Source: a virus
DNA: 21,536 nucleotides
Virus record (IMG/VR): IMGVR_UViG_3300008219_000129
Location: 1 to 21,536 of that record
Strand: one strand, 5' to 3'
This document shows, in pieces, positions 14,809 to 21,536 of this stretch; the stretch's first letter is position 1, and each line of letters begins with the position of its first letter. Position numbers and translations under genes: made by a program. The notes under the pieces are model-generated. The model worked only from the letters and a program-made list of their open reading frames with translations. It was not told where the DNA came from and made no database searches.

Positions 14809-14837
14809 TTGAAATAATGGTTCAAACATTGTATAAT
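14809..14837 (+). promoter_or_regulatory. Sigma-70-type promoter (TTGAAA-17-TATAAT)
   Basis: TTGAAA at 14809-14814 (5 of 6) and a perfect TATAAT at 14832-14837 are separated by 17 bases. Start point is expected near 14844, giving a leader of about 25 bases that contains GAGGAG (14859-14864) ahead of the ATG at 14870. It should drive the small-gene group from 14870 to the terminator at 17654. The -35 and spacer contain a short TTGAA/TTCAA inverted repeat (14809-14813, 14821-14825) that could be an operator, though it is too short to claim. Confidence 0.8.
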
Positions 14838-14869
14838 TATGCTTGAGTAAAAACTATCGAGGAGCATAC

Positions 14870-15463
14870 ATGCAATACGTAAAAATAAGCTATTCTATCG
14901 ACATGGAGGAGATACCGGCAAAAATTTTGTCACTCCTCTCGGAAATAGAGAAATTAAACTCATCTTGCCCTAAGAAACTAAAGAAAATTACTAATCTTGT
15001 TGAGGAGACCGGCGATCTTCCTACTACCTTAAAAGAACTTGATCAACTAAGGGGCGATCTTTATAAAATAGATGTTCGACTAGCAGATTGTTATCAAATG
15101 TTGCGTAGCTATCAAAAAGCTATGATTATTGAAGATGATGTGCCACCCGAAGAAGAGGTAGATTTCGAATCACATGAATCCGGGCCATATGAATATGATC
15201 GAAGTATGCAAGAGCAAGTAAAAAAGAAAGTTACAGACGAAGCGGTGGCTCTGATGAAGGAACAAATGGAAAAAATGACTTCATCGTGGGAAGCTTCAAA
15301 AGCCAGCACCGATTATGCACAAAACTTGGCCATGAGTCAACTTCCACCAGATGTGTTATCACAAATGACAGGTGAACAATCTGGTCAAGCAGAAATTATG
15401 AAATCTATGATGGAAAAAATGATGTCTGGACAAGGCGGTAATACATCTAAAGGAAATAAATAA
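14870..15463 (+). CDS. Coiled-coil hypothetical protein
   Basis: This gene encodes 197 residues from the ATG at 14870, with GAGGAG at 14859-14864; an in-frame start at 14843 precedes the ribosome-binding site and is unlikely. The N-terminal 85 residues are heptad-like helices (ILSLLSEIEKLNSS, LKELDQLRGDLYKIDVRLADCYQML). An acidic linker (DDVPPEEEVDFESHES) follows, then a Met/Gln/Lys-rich helix and a Met/Gly-rich C-terminus (MKSMMEKMMSGQGG). No family is recognised; it is the first gene after the 14809 promoter. Its stop overlaps the next start as TAATG. Confidence 0.8.
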   Translation: MQYVKISYSIDMEEIPAKILSLLSEIEKLNSSCPKKLKKITNLVEETGDLPTTLKELDQLRGDLYKIDVRLADCYQMLRSYQKAMIIEDDVPPEEEVDFESHESGPYEYDRSMQEQVKKKVTDEAVALMKEQMEKMTSSWEASKASTDYAQNLAMSQLPPDVLSQMTGEQSGQAEIMKSMMEKMMSGQGGNTSKGNK

Positions 15464-15774
15464 TGGTTGTAAAACTGGTAGAAGTTTATGAAAATAAATT
15501 TGATTCGTTTGATTCAAGAGAACTGGGTACTAAGAATTATTCTCTAAGGGAAGTTTTTGTTAACCCAAAACATGTTGTAATGCTACGCCCGAATCACATA
15601 TTTGGTGAAAAAAACAGTGAAACAAAATTGCCAGAAGGTTTGCATGCAGCGCAAGAGTATACTACAATATATATTAATAGAGGTCATTCCGGAATGGAAA
15701 TTGTAGTGGTTGGTGAACCCTCTGTTATCGAAGAGAAGTTGCGAACTACTAGCAAAAAGGTTTTGAAAGGATGA
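15463..15774 (+). CDS. Small beta-rich hypothetical protein
   Basis: This gene encodes 103 residues starting in a TAATG overlap and ending in an ATGA overlap. It is mostly strands (SLREVFVNPKHVVMLRPN, YTTIYINRGHSGMEIVVVG) with one C-terminal helix (PSVIEEKLRTTSKKVL). The strand-strand-helix ending is reminiscent of small FlbD-like proteins, but the resemblance is only in layout. Function is unknown. It is translated in line with the glutaredoxin gene. Confidence 0.75.
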   Translation: MVVKLVEVYENKFDSFDSRELGTKNYSLREVFVNPKHVVMLRPNHIFGEKNSETKLPEGLHAAQEYTTIYINRGHSGMEIVVVGEPSVIEEKLRTTSKKVLKG

Positions 15775-16025
15775 AAAGTTCTTATCATTTATATATTGAA
15801 ACAGGCTGTTCGTTTTGTGATAAAGCAATTGAATTGCTGGATAAGCACAAATTGGAATATGTTATTAACATTATGGATTGTAACGAAGAGCTTTTATTGG
15901 AAACAAAAAAGAAATATAGTTGGGAAACTGTACCAATGATTCTTGAGATATCGGAAACAAAAGGTTTCCATTTTATTGGTGGTTATGCTGAATTGTGTAC
16001 ACACTTCGGAGAAAACAATGATTGA
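15771..16025 (+). CDS. Glutaredoxin
   Basis: This gene encodes 84 residues with the thioredoxin fold of a small glutaredoxin: strand HLYIETG, active site C13-S-F-C16, helix DKAIELLDKH, strand YVINIMD, helix, TVPMILEI with the cis-Pro at residue 55, and FIGGYAEL near the C-terminus, where the glutathione-binding GG is normally found. It reduces disulfides with glutathione and in phages usually supplies electrons to ribonucleotide reductase, which is not in this window. It is coupled to the preceding gene by ATGA, and its end overlaps the next start by eight bases. Confidence 0.93.
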   Translation: MKSSYHLYIETGCSFCDKAIELLDKHKLEYVINIMDCNEELLLETKKKYSWETVPMILEISETKGFHFIGGYAELCTHFGENND

Positions 16026-16467
16026 GTGCAAACTGCGACCCAGACCAGAATTTGGTACTGTACTTAAAAGTTATAAATCCAATAAGAAAAAGCTCGGGAG
16101 ATATCATAGTTCTTACTTCCATGATGTGAGTGGATATGGCAAAAGTAAATGGATTGTTCTTGCAGAAATTGATATAATTGACAAAAAGGACAAAATTACC
16201 TTAGAAAACCATCAGACTCTTGCTAAAGACTGCATAGAATATTTAAATCAGTTGCCTATCAAAAAAAGAAAGACAAGGAAAAAACAAACTCCTTTATATG
16301 GCAATTTAGAACTTTATCGAAGTTATTATAGAGAAGATAAATCTGGTCCCCACATTATGGTTATGTTGATAACAGATCAGAAAAAAAATAAGCATTTTTG
16401 GGGCACCGGAGTAGCTGGAGGCTCTCGTGCAAGAAAAAGAAAGACAAAAACTACGAAAACATATTGA
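16018..16467 (+). CDS. Basic hypothetical protein
   Basis: This gene encodes 149 residues from the ATG at 16018, with GGAG at 16008-16011; an earlier in-frame start at 15943 lies inside the glutaredoxin gene and lacks support. It is strongly basic, especially the linker KKRKTRKKQ and the tail SRARKRKTKTTKTY. Between them are strand-helix segments (WIVLAEIDIIDKKDKITL, GPHIMVMLITDQKKNKHFW). The charge suggests nucleic-acid or ribosome contact but no motif supports a function. It overlaps the next gene by 41 bases. Confidence 0.75.
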   Translation: MIECKLRPRPEFGTVLKSYKSNKKKLGRYHSSYFHDVSGYGKSKWIVLAEIDIIDKKDKITLENHQTLAKDCIEYLNQLPIKKRKTRKKQTPLYGNLELYRSYYREDKSGPHIMVMLITDQKKNKHFWGTGVAGGSRARKRKTKTTKTY

Positions 16468-16846
16468 GGACGTGGAAATATACTTAGAAGATGTAAAAAA
16501 TATTGTAGTAATCTTTGATCGCAAAGTCGGCAATACTTATTGTGGTAATGTGATAACTATAAACAATTGTCAACATTTACGATATCAACTGCACACCCTG
16601 CTTCATGAAGCTGGCCATGCTTTGATTAGAGGTAATAAGAAAAGGTTCGAACAAAAATTTCCAGGCTTACAAAAAAGAAGAAATAGCAAAAGCTTCAAAC
16701 TGGATACTTTAAAAGAAGAATTTGAAGCTTGGGATAAAGGTTTTAAATTAGCAAAGAGATTGGATATTATACTAGATGAAAAACAGTGGAAACGACATAG
16801 CGAACAATGCTTACATGAATATGTAAAGTGGGTAACAGGTGAGTAA
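16427..16846 (+). CDS. HEXXH zinc metallopeptidase-like protein
   Basis: This gene encodes 139 residues from a GTG at 16427, supported by GGAGG at 16417-16421. The helix LHTLLHEAGHALIRGN carries H60-E61-x-x-H64, the zinc and catalytic motif of gluzincin-type metallopeptidases, and a second Glu-rich helix, EEFEAWDKGFKLAKRL (98-113), can supply the third ligand (E98 or E100), as in ImmA/IrrE-like proteins. The C-terminus ends in a Trp-containing helix. No signal peptide is present, so it would act in the cytoplasm. The target is unknown; ImmA/IrrE relatives cut repressors, but that role here is speculation. Confidence 0.82.
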   Translation: MQEKERQKLRKHIEDVEIYLEDVKNIVVIFDRKVGNTYCGNVITINNCQHLRYQLHTLLHEAGHALIRGNKKRFEQKFPGLQKRRNSKSFKLDTLKEEFEAWDKGFKLAKRLDIILDEKQWKRHSEQCLHEYVKWVTGE

Positions 16847-17207
16847 AGAAGAAGCTTTTGGTTGTCCAAAAAAGCTCGTTGATGTTGTGATCAGTGATGC
16901 AGAGAAACTAAGCAAGTGGGTATGCGAATTGATTCGTGAACGTAGTGGAAAAGAATATGATTGTGTATGGAATAATTATCACTCTGTGATTACTGTGTTG
17001 TGTGAGTATTATGTTAGTACTATGAGCTTGTTACATTATTTAAAGGAGATGAAAAAAGTACAAAAACTTCATGTGCTAGAAGATGGTACTAAATATTTTA
17101 TTCTTTCTCCACCAGACTTAAGTCTGGTGTCTAGTTTGATGGCAACAATGAGATTTTGTGAAGAAGAGCTATCAAGAGCATACAATATATCTCTTCAAAC
17201 ACATTGA
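16839..17207 (+). CDS. Hypothetical helical protein
   Basis: This gene encodes 122 residues from a GTG that overlaps the previous gene by eight bases. It is helix-rich with six Cys (CPKK, WVCELI, DCVW, VLCEYY, RFCEEEL and others spread out) and no clear spacing for a metal site. The middle has a hydrophobic helix (VITVLCEYYVSTMSLLHYLKEM). The ribosome-binding site is weak, so translation may rely on coupling to the metallopeptidase. No family is recognised. Confidence 0.7.
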   Translation: MSKEEAFGCPKKLVDVVISDAEKLSKWVCELIRERSGKEYDCVWNNYHSVITVLCEYYVSTMSLLHYLKEMKKVQKLHVLEDGTKYFILSPPDLSLVSSLMATMRFCEEELSRAYNISLQTH

Positions 17208-17220
17208 AACTATTTAATAT

Positions 17221-17601
17221 ATGAAGAACAAAGAGGCAAAAAAAGTGAAAGAAGAAACACCCAATGTGGAAACAAGCACAACAACAGAAAATTTAATCCC
17301 CAAGGCACCTCCGAAATTAGCTCCAAGGGGTATTAGAACTTTTACTGTTTTTCGTGATTCCGATGAAACAAGTGTGTCTGGCGCAGGCGTTGTTATTGAA
17401 GGCGTCGAATTGGCAACTGGTCAATGTATTGTCCATTGGCTTTATCCACCACCACGAGGAGGGGTTGCTATATTTGAATCCTTGGATGATTTTATTAAAG
17501 TCCATATCAAACCTCACCCTTCAAACAATACGATAATTACCTTCCAAGATGGCGAGCAATTGAAGTTCGGTGATGTCAATAAAGAATTGGAGGAAGAGTA
17601 A
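17221..17601 (+). CDS. Hypothetical protein with a beta-rich domain
   Basis: This gene encodes 126 residues from the ATG at 17221. The first 35 residues are charged and low-complexity (Lys/Glu/Thr/Pro) and probably disordered. The rest is a compact strand-rich domain: RTFTVFRDSDETS, AGVVIEGVELATGQCIVHWL, PPPRGGVAIFESLDDFIKVH. I see no Shine-Dalgarno sequence in the 13 bases before the start, which is unusual here; the first ATG is nonetheless the only good start. It is the last gene before the terminator at 17654. Confidence 0.72.
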   Translation: MKNKEAKKVKEETPNVETSTTTENLIPKAPPKLAPRGIRTFTVFRDSDETSVSGAGVVIEGVELATGQCIVHWLYPPPRGGVAIFESLDDFIKVHIKPHPSNNTIITFQDGEQLKFGDVNKELEEE

Positions 17602-17653
17602 TAATGGATCGAAAAACATTTTAAGTAAATAAATTTGAGTTGTGGGTCTGATT

Positions 17654-17685
17654 GGGCATCAAGTTTTTCTTGATGCCCTTTCTTT
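17654..17685 (+). terminator. Strong intrinsic terminator
   Basis: A perfect 10-bp stem, GGGCATCAAG and CTTGATGCCC, closes a TTTTT loop and is followed by TTTCTTTT. It lies 52 bases after the stop at 17601 and should end the transcript that starts at the 14809 promoter. Confidence 0.92.
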
Positions 17686-17713
17686 TATATAAAACAGGAA
17701 CTAATTATTGATG

Positions 17714-17719
17714 TATAAT
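17714..17719 (+). promoter_or_regulatory. Possible -10 box (TATAAT)
   Basis: A perfect TATAAT at 17714-17719 lies between the terminator and the next gene. The position 17 bases upstream (17691-17696, AAAACA) is a poor -35, and there is no TGn extended -10. The expected start point, near 17726, suits an ATG at 17744. It is only a candidate. Confidence 0.35.
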
Positions 17720-17743
17720 TGTAACCTGCGAGGCACTTTAGAT

Positions 17744-17980
17744 ATGTTTAGAATACTATTGCTGGCAATTCTTTTTATTCTTCCAGCCACAATCTTGACT
17801 AATCCACCTAAATCAAAATTTTATGACTTTGATGAACAGGTAATCGATGGAGAAATAAAAAAGCCAACAGCACTTTACACGAATGCGAGACAGAAAATAA
17901 AATTTGAAAGATTGTTGAAATTTAAGAAGTCTTTCATTCCAGATTTGCTGGAAACTTCTAAAGAAAAGACGTTTAAATAA
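17744..17980 (+). CDS. Small membrane-anchored protein, unknown
   Basis: This gene encodes 78 residues from the ATG at 17744, with AGG at 17731-17733; an earlier in-frame ATG at 17711 overlaps the possible -10 box and would add a non-hydrophobic lead. The first 18 residues (MFRILLLAILFILPATIL) form a signal or anchor helix. The rest (FDEQVIDGEIKKPTALY, then KFKKSFIPDLLET) resembles a short 'V-I-x-G-E-I-x-K-P' plus 'F-x-P-x-L' module I associate with deltaproteobacterial envelope proteins; this is from memory and weak. It may be a lysis or envelope-interacting protein, or a host-derived gene. Confidence 0.7.
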   Translation: MFRILLLAILFILPATILTNPPKSKFYDFDEQVIDGEIKKPTALYTNARQKIKFERLLKFKKSFIPDLLETSKEKTFK

Positions 17981-17992
17981 AAGGTACGCAGC

Positions 17993-20900
17993 ATGAAAAT
18001 AAATAAATTGTTTGAGAACTGGAATAGCTTTCTCAATGAATCAAATAAAAATAAAGAACAAAAAGTAATTTACGAGATCAGCGATCAAGCGCATGATATG
18101 ATGGCAAATTACTTGGGCGGCGAAGTCTATATTGATGACCTTCGGTTTACAAATTTATTTGGTGATAAGCTTCGCATGATAAAGGAACTGAAGACAAAGG
18201 GCGCCGGCCCTCGCTCAGACCTTGTTCATTTTTTTGAAAACAACGGATGGGAAATCACTATAGAACCAAGAGAGGTTCAGATAAAAAAAACGAGAAGAAT
18301 GCCGGATGGTTCCGAGCAAAGGGTTGCTAGCACAGAAACTCGAAATGATGTATTCGTCACCAAAAAGTTTGAGGTTGACCCCGAAAAAGTTGCAAGTTTT
18401 ACCAAAGGGGACAGGGGCCCAAGAGATCAAGTAAGAAAAATAAAGCTTGGCAAAATGCTGAATAAATTAGCTAAAAGCAAACTATTAGATAGTGACCTTT
18501 CATATGAAGACAGAACTCAACACTGGACAAGAATAGAAACCCCGCAAGGGCCCTACCTTCAAGCAGAGTTTCCAAATATTAGAGAACACCACATAGGAGA
18601 ACAGGAGTATTCCGAGGAATTGGAATCCAGTGACAACAAAATGAATTTGTGGAATGAATACTGGAACAAAAAATCAGCTTATTTTTCCGAGAAGCCAGAG
18701 GAGTTAACAGCGAAAGAGAAAAAGTATGTGATTTTCTCTAGAGATCCCATAGATGTGATAAGGATGAGCGATTGGAGTCACATAGATTCTTGTCATACTG
18801 AAGGAAAATCACATTTTCATTGTGCAGTAAAAGAGGCAAGAAATTCAGGCTTTGTCGCTTATTTGGTTGATGAAGATAGTTTTGATAACGAAATCATGCG
18901 ACATGCTGACGACGAGGATAGTCCACAGGACGCTTTGAGTTCCTTTGATGGTGAAGAGATATTTAGCGATAGTGAAAGAAACGTTTCTGGGATAAAACCC
19001 ACTGCAAGACTCCGCGTAAGACGCTATGTAAATTATGAAGATGATGTTGAATTGGCAGTACCTGAAACTAGAGTATACGGTGATAAGCTTCCCGGTTTTT
19101 ATACAGCAGTAAAAAGCTGGCTACACGATAATCAAGAAGACCCAGAAAAGATAGTTGATCCAAATAGAGATGACGTGGAGGCCGCAAACTACATGCACGA
19201 GTTCTATCTTACTGGAGGCTCATACGAAGACAATAGCGCTAGTGACCTTTGGAACAAATATTTCAATACAGATATATTTACGGGCAACGTAGAACATGAT
19301 GATGAGGGAGATCCCGAAGATCAATATGAGAATATGGGTCAAGCTGCGGAATACGAGAGGAGAACTCAGGAGCTTAATGATTATGCGAACCAGAACCTAA
19401 ATCACATCAGCGCTGGTTCCGATGTTGATGATCACGGCTTCGGAGAAAACCCTTATATATCTTTTTGGGCAGCCGGCCGCATTGAATTTCCAGCCCATGA
19501 AAGAGCACCAAACGAAGACCCAGAGTTTGAGGGTAAATATGCTGAATTACCAGATTGGTCGTGGAGCAATACAGATACTGAAATTGCAGATGAAATCAAA
19601 GAGGACTTGGATAATAGATATTTTGATACTCCTCAACTTGCATATGATAGCGACGGTCTAGAAATAGAAGAGACAGGAGTTGAGGACTCCGTAAGGGTTG
19701 GGTTAAGATTTAGTAGCGACGATTATGATCCTGACCCAGACGGATATGAGAACTTCATTGACAATCTAGAACACTGGGACCAAAACTGGGTTGAAGTCAA
19801 AAAGATAATAAAGTCAGTATTAAGAAAACATGGAATCTTACAAAAAACAGCAGTTCAGATTTATGCTACTGCTGAAAGAGAATTTAAACATTTTGACATT
19901 GATGAAGTCGCTGACGGTTATGAAGTGGAACAAACTGATTGGGTTGAAGTTGGCACTGCTTTGAACCTACCCGCTTCAATGGTAAAAATAGTTGGCGATA
20001 AGTGGAATCGAAGCAGCCCCGGAGGCGGATCCTCTTATACTATTGAGTGGGTTGACATTAGCAATGAATTGCTTGACGGCACAATTTCCCAATTAATTGG
20101 AAAAATCCGAGACAAAGAAAAACAAACTAGTCTTGATTTAAATGAGGCGAGAAGTAGGGCTGGATTACATCAGGGGCAATTTAGAATACTAAAAGACGTA
20201 CTTAGAAAAGGATTCAAGATGTGGCTTGACCCAGTAGAGGAAAAGATTTCCGGTACCGGCAACGGCGGCGGAACTAGGGCCTTTTCTCAAGAAGATTATA
20301 AGCTAGGCAATTATAAAATAAGAATGAAGATGAGGTTCGATCTCCCTGATGATTTGCCCAAAGAGATGTTGGAATACTTTCTTATGCTCATTGATTATAT
20401 TGATGATAACATGGAATGGATAGCACAAAGGGTTGACGCCATATTACAGGACTATAACATCAAATATGTGAGACATATAAAAGCCCAAATTGAAGCTGAT
20501 CAACTTTGGAGAGATGAATTTATGCCCGACTTGGAAAAGAGAATGGCGGTAGCTGGAAAAGAAATGGCACAAACAGTAAGTTTTTGGCAATCATTGATTC
20601 CCAAAGATACACTAGAAGACCAGACTCAGCAATTTATTCGCGAATGGATAAACGAGGAGTCAGGATATCAAGATTACATGACAACAAACCACACCCGCGC
20701 AAAAGAAAGCTTGGAGACATGGGGAGAGGGCGAGGTATTACCCGATACGGCCAAACACTACGTTAAAAGTTTTAAAGAAAGTGTCGATAACTGGGAACGT
20801 TCTAAACCAATTCGAGATAAAATTAATACCATGGTGACGGAGATGATGAAAGCTTTGGGAGAAATGGCCTCTGGTAAGTTGGACTGGCCGATTGCTTACG

Positions 20901-21536
20901 AAAAGATTGTTGGTATTGATACCAACGCTCAAGACACTCGTCCTATGAAGCGACGGGCCCTTCTTGGAGAGTTGTTTGCCATGTACAAAGATGTGGCTCT
21001 TAGAGGGATGAGGAGCGAAGAAGAGCCCGAATTTGGCGACTACAAGGTAAGACAGTTGGCTAGAACCAGAGCATTCCTCAAGCGGTATGAAAGGAAAGTG
21101 GCTAGTCTTGAAGCAGGAGAAGCGGAGAAAGACATAGCAGACGAAGTAGATGCGCTGAGACAAAGCGCAGAAGTTTCTTTCAAATATAGATTCGAACAGA
21201 GAATGAACACCAGCGCAGTCGAGTTGGATGTCAAAAGAGCAGAGCACCTGTTGGAATATATTGTTGATAATCAAATTAAAGCAGAAAATGATTTGCCTAG
21301 AAGGTATCTTTTACAATTAAACTATTTAAGAGGGTTATATCGAGATTTTCATGGCCACCCCGCGTCCTACATGATTCCAGAAATGGAGAAGCTGCACCAT
21401 CACCAATTCATTGGCAAATTAGATCGCATGGTTGCTTATCTCAATAAAGCGTTTGAGGCGGGTACGGCAGACTATGAGTCGGTGTTCACGCGACCGGAAT
21501 TAAAGCGAGGCGGCGAAGGTCTACACGCATTGAAAC
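17993..21536 (+). CDS. Giant open reading frame, at least 1181 codons, runs off the window
   Basis: The ATG at 17993, with AAGG at 17981-17984, opens a frame that I read through codon by codon to the last base with no stop, so the protein is at least 1181 residues. The first 16 residues (MKINKLFENWNSFLNE) look like a separate short N-terminal tag. Residues about 262-292 hold WSHIDSCHTEGKSHFHC, then FVAYLV, and PTARLRVRR follows near 336-343; the SC, VAYL and AR blocks recall a loose phage-protein pattern of unknown role, with C267 and the nearby His as possible functional residues. From about 300 to 640 the protein is very acidic (Asp/Glu-rich); from about 700 on it is mainly long charged helices, including probable coiled coils. 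A virion-internal or structural protein is plausible by size, but I do not recognise it. Confidence 0.88.
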   Translation, partial: MKINKLFENWNSFLNESNKNKEQKVIYEISDQAHDMMANYLGGEVYIDDLRFTNLFGDKLRMIKELKTKGAGPRSDLVHFFENNGWEITIEPREVQIKKTRRMPDGSEQRVASTETRNDVFVTKKFEVDPEKVASFTKGDRGPRDQVRKIKLGKMLNKLAKSKLLDSDLSYEDRTQHWTRIETPQGPYLQAEFPNIREHHIGEQEYSEELESSDNKMNLWNEYWNKKSAYFSEKPEELTAKEKKYVIFSRDPIDVIRMSDWSHIDSCHTEGKSHFHCAVKEARNSGFVAYLVDEDSFDNEIMRHADDEDSPQDALSSFDGEEIFSDSERNVSGIKPTARLRVRRYVNYEDDVELAVPETRVYGDKLPGFYTAVKSWLHDNQEDPEKIVDPNRDDVEAANYMHEFYLTGGSYEDNSASDLWNKYFNTDIFTGNVEHDDEGDPEDQYENMGQAAEYERRTQELNDYANQNLNHISAGSDVDDHGFGENPYISFWAAGRIEFPAHERAPNEDPEFEGKYAELPDWSWSNTDTEIADEIKEDLDNRYFDTPQLAYDSDGLEIEETGVEDSVRVGLRFSSDDYDPDPDGYENFIDNLEHWDQNWVEVKKIIKSVLRKHGILQKTAVQIYATAEREFKHFDIDEVADGYEVEQTDWVEVGTALNLPASMVKIVGDKWNRSSPGGGSSYTIEWVDISNELLDGTISQLIGKIRDKEKQTSLDLNEARSRAGLHQGQFRILKDVLRKGFKMWLDPVEEKISGTGNGGGTRAFSQEDYKLGNYKIRMKMRFDLPDDLPKEMLEYFLMLIDYIDDNMEWIAQRVDAILQDYNIKYVRHIKAQIEADQLWRDEFMPDLEKRMAVAGKEMAQTVSFWQSLIPKDTLEDQTQQFIREWINEESGYQDYMTTNHTRAKESLETWGEGEVLPDTAKHYVKSFKESVDNWERSKPIRDKINTMVTEMMKALGEMASGKLDWPIAYEKIVGIDTNAQDTRPMKRRALLGELFAMYKDVALRGMRSEEEPEFGDYKVRQLARTRAFLKRYERKVASLEAGEAEKDIADEVDALRQSAEVSFKYRFEQRMNTSAVELDVKRAEHLLEYIVDNQIKAENDLPRRYLLQLNYLRGLYRDFHGHPASYMIPEMEKLHHHQFIGKLDRMVAYLNKAFEAGTADYESVFTRPELKRGGEGLHALK

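Noticed and set aside
14809-14825. TTGAA-N7-TTCAA inverted repeat as an operator
   Set aside because: Only five bases per arm in A+T-rich DNA, and half of it is the -35 box; likely chance.
17604-17624. ATG GAT CGA AAA ACA TTT TAA after the 17601 stop
   Set aside because: Only six codons, no ribosome-binding site, just before a terminator.
20738-21274. 178-residue frame on the minus strand inside the giant gene
   Set aside because: It lies opposite a continuous coding frame, has a Phe/Ser/His-rich shadow-like composition and no start signals; all other genes are on the + strand.
1-21536. tRNA genes, CRISPR arrays, insertion sequences, integrase or attachment sites
   Set aside because: The gaps between genes are all under about 150 bases and hold no cloverleaf, repeat-spacer pattern or terminal inverted repeats that I could see.

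Overview
This window looks like part of the genome of a large, lytic-type tailed bacteriophage, probably of a marine or other Gram-negative host. All supported genes lie on the + strand, are short and tightly packed, and are mostly joined by ATGA, GTGA or TAATG stop-start overlaps. The sequence is A+T-rich by eye. The window carries a phage-style endolysin, a DnaE-type replicative polymerase, dUTPase, a GuaB-family enzyme, ClpP-like protease and GroEL. No terminase, capsid, portal or tail gene is recognisable, so the phage assignment is an inference from gene content and layout. Possible host hints are the host-like sigma-70 promoters and one small membrane protein whose tail resembles a motif I associate with deltaproteobacterial proteins (weak).

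Layout. 1-2031: the end of an unknown gene, a Gly/Ala-rich protein, a nucleotidyltransferase-like protein and a small unknown gene. 2028-7244: a replication and nucleotide block with DNA polymerase III alpha, dUTPase, a CxxC/CxxC zinc protein and an IMP dehydrogenase/GMP reductase-type enzyme without CBS domains. 7246-8610: a small unknown protein, a sigma region-4-like helix-turn-helix protein and an acidic protein with six ELEP repeats. 8611-8672: a sigma-70-type promoter whose start point falls inside a terminator hairpin. 8688-11261: a membrane protein, two unknown proteins, a ClpP-like protease with Asn in place of the catalytic Asp, and a peptidoglycan-binding plus amidase_2 endolysin. 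11270-12880: a 536-residue protein with a possible PD-(D/E)XK nuclease signature. 12884-14503: a promoter followed by groEL whose 5' end appears frameshifted. 14525-14800: a coiled-coil plus C-terminal membrane helix protein, a possible holin or XhlA-like protein. 14809-17601: a promoter followed by seven small genes including a glutaredoxin and an HEXXH metallopeptidase. 17654-17980: a clear terminator and a small membrane-anchored protein. 17993 to the window end: one uninterrupted reading frame of at least 1181 codons with no stop, found by reading the sequence directly.

Together the genes suggest partial independence from the host in replication (own alpha subunit), dNTP quality (dUTPase), purine balance (GuaB-family enzyme), redox supply (glutaredoxin), protein folding and processing (GroEL, ClpP, metallopeptidase) and lysis (endolysin, possible holin). 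No stretch over 300 bases lacks a gene. No tRNA, CRISPR array, insertion sequence or integrase was seen.
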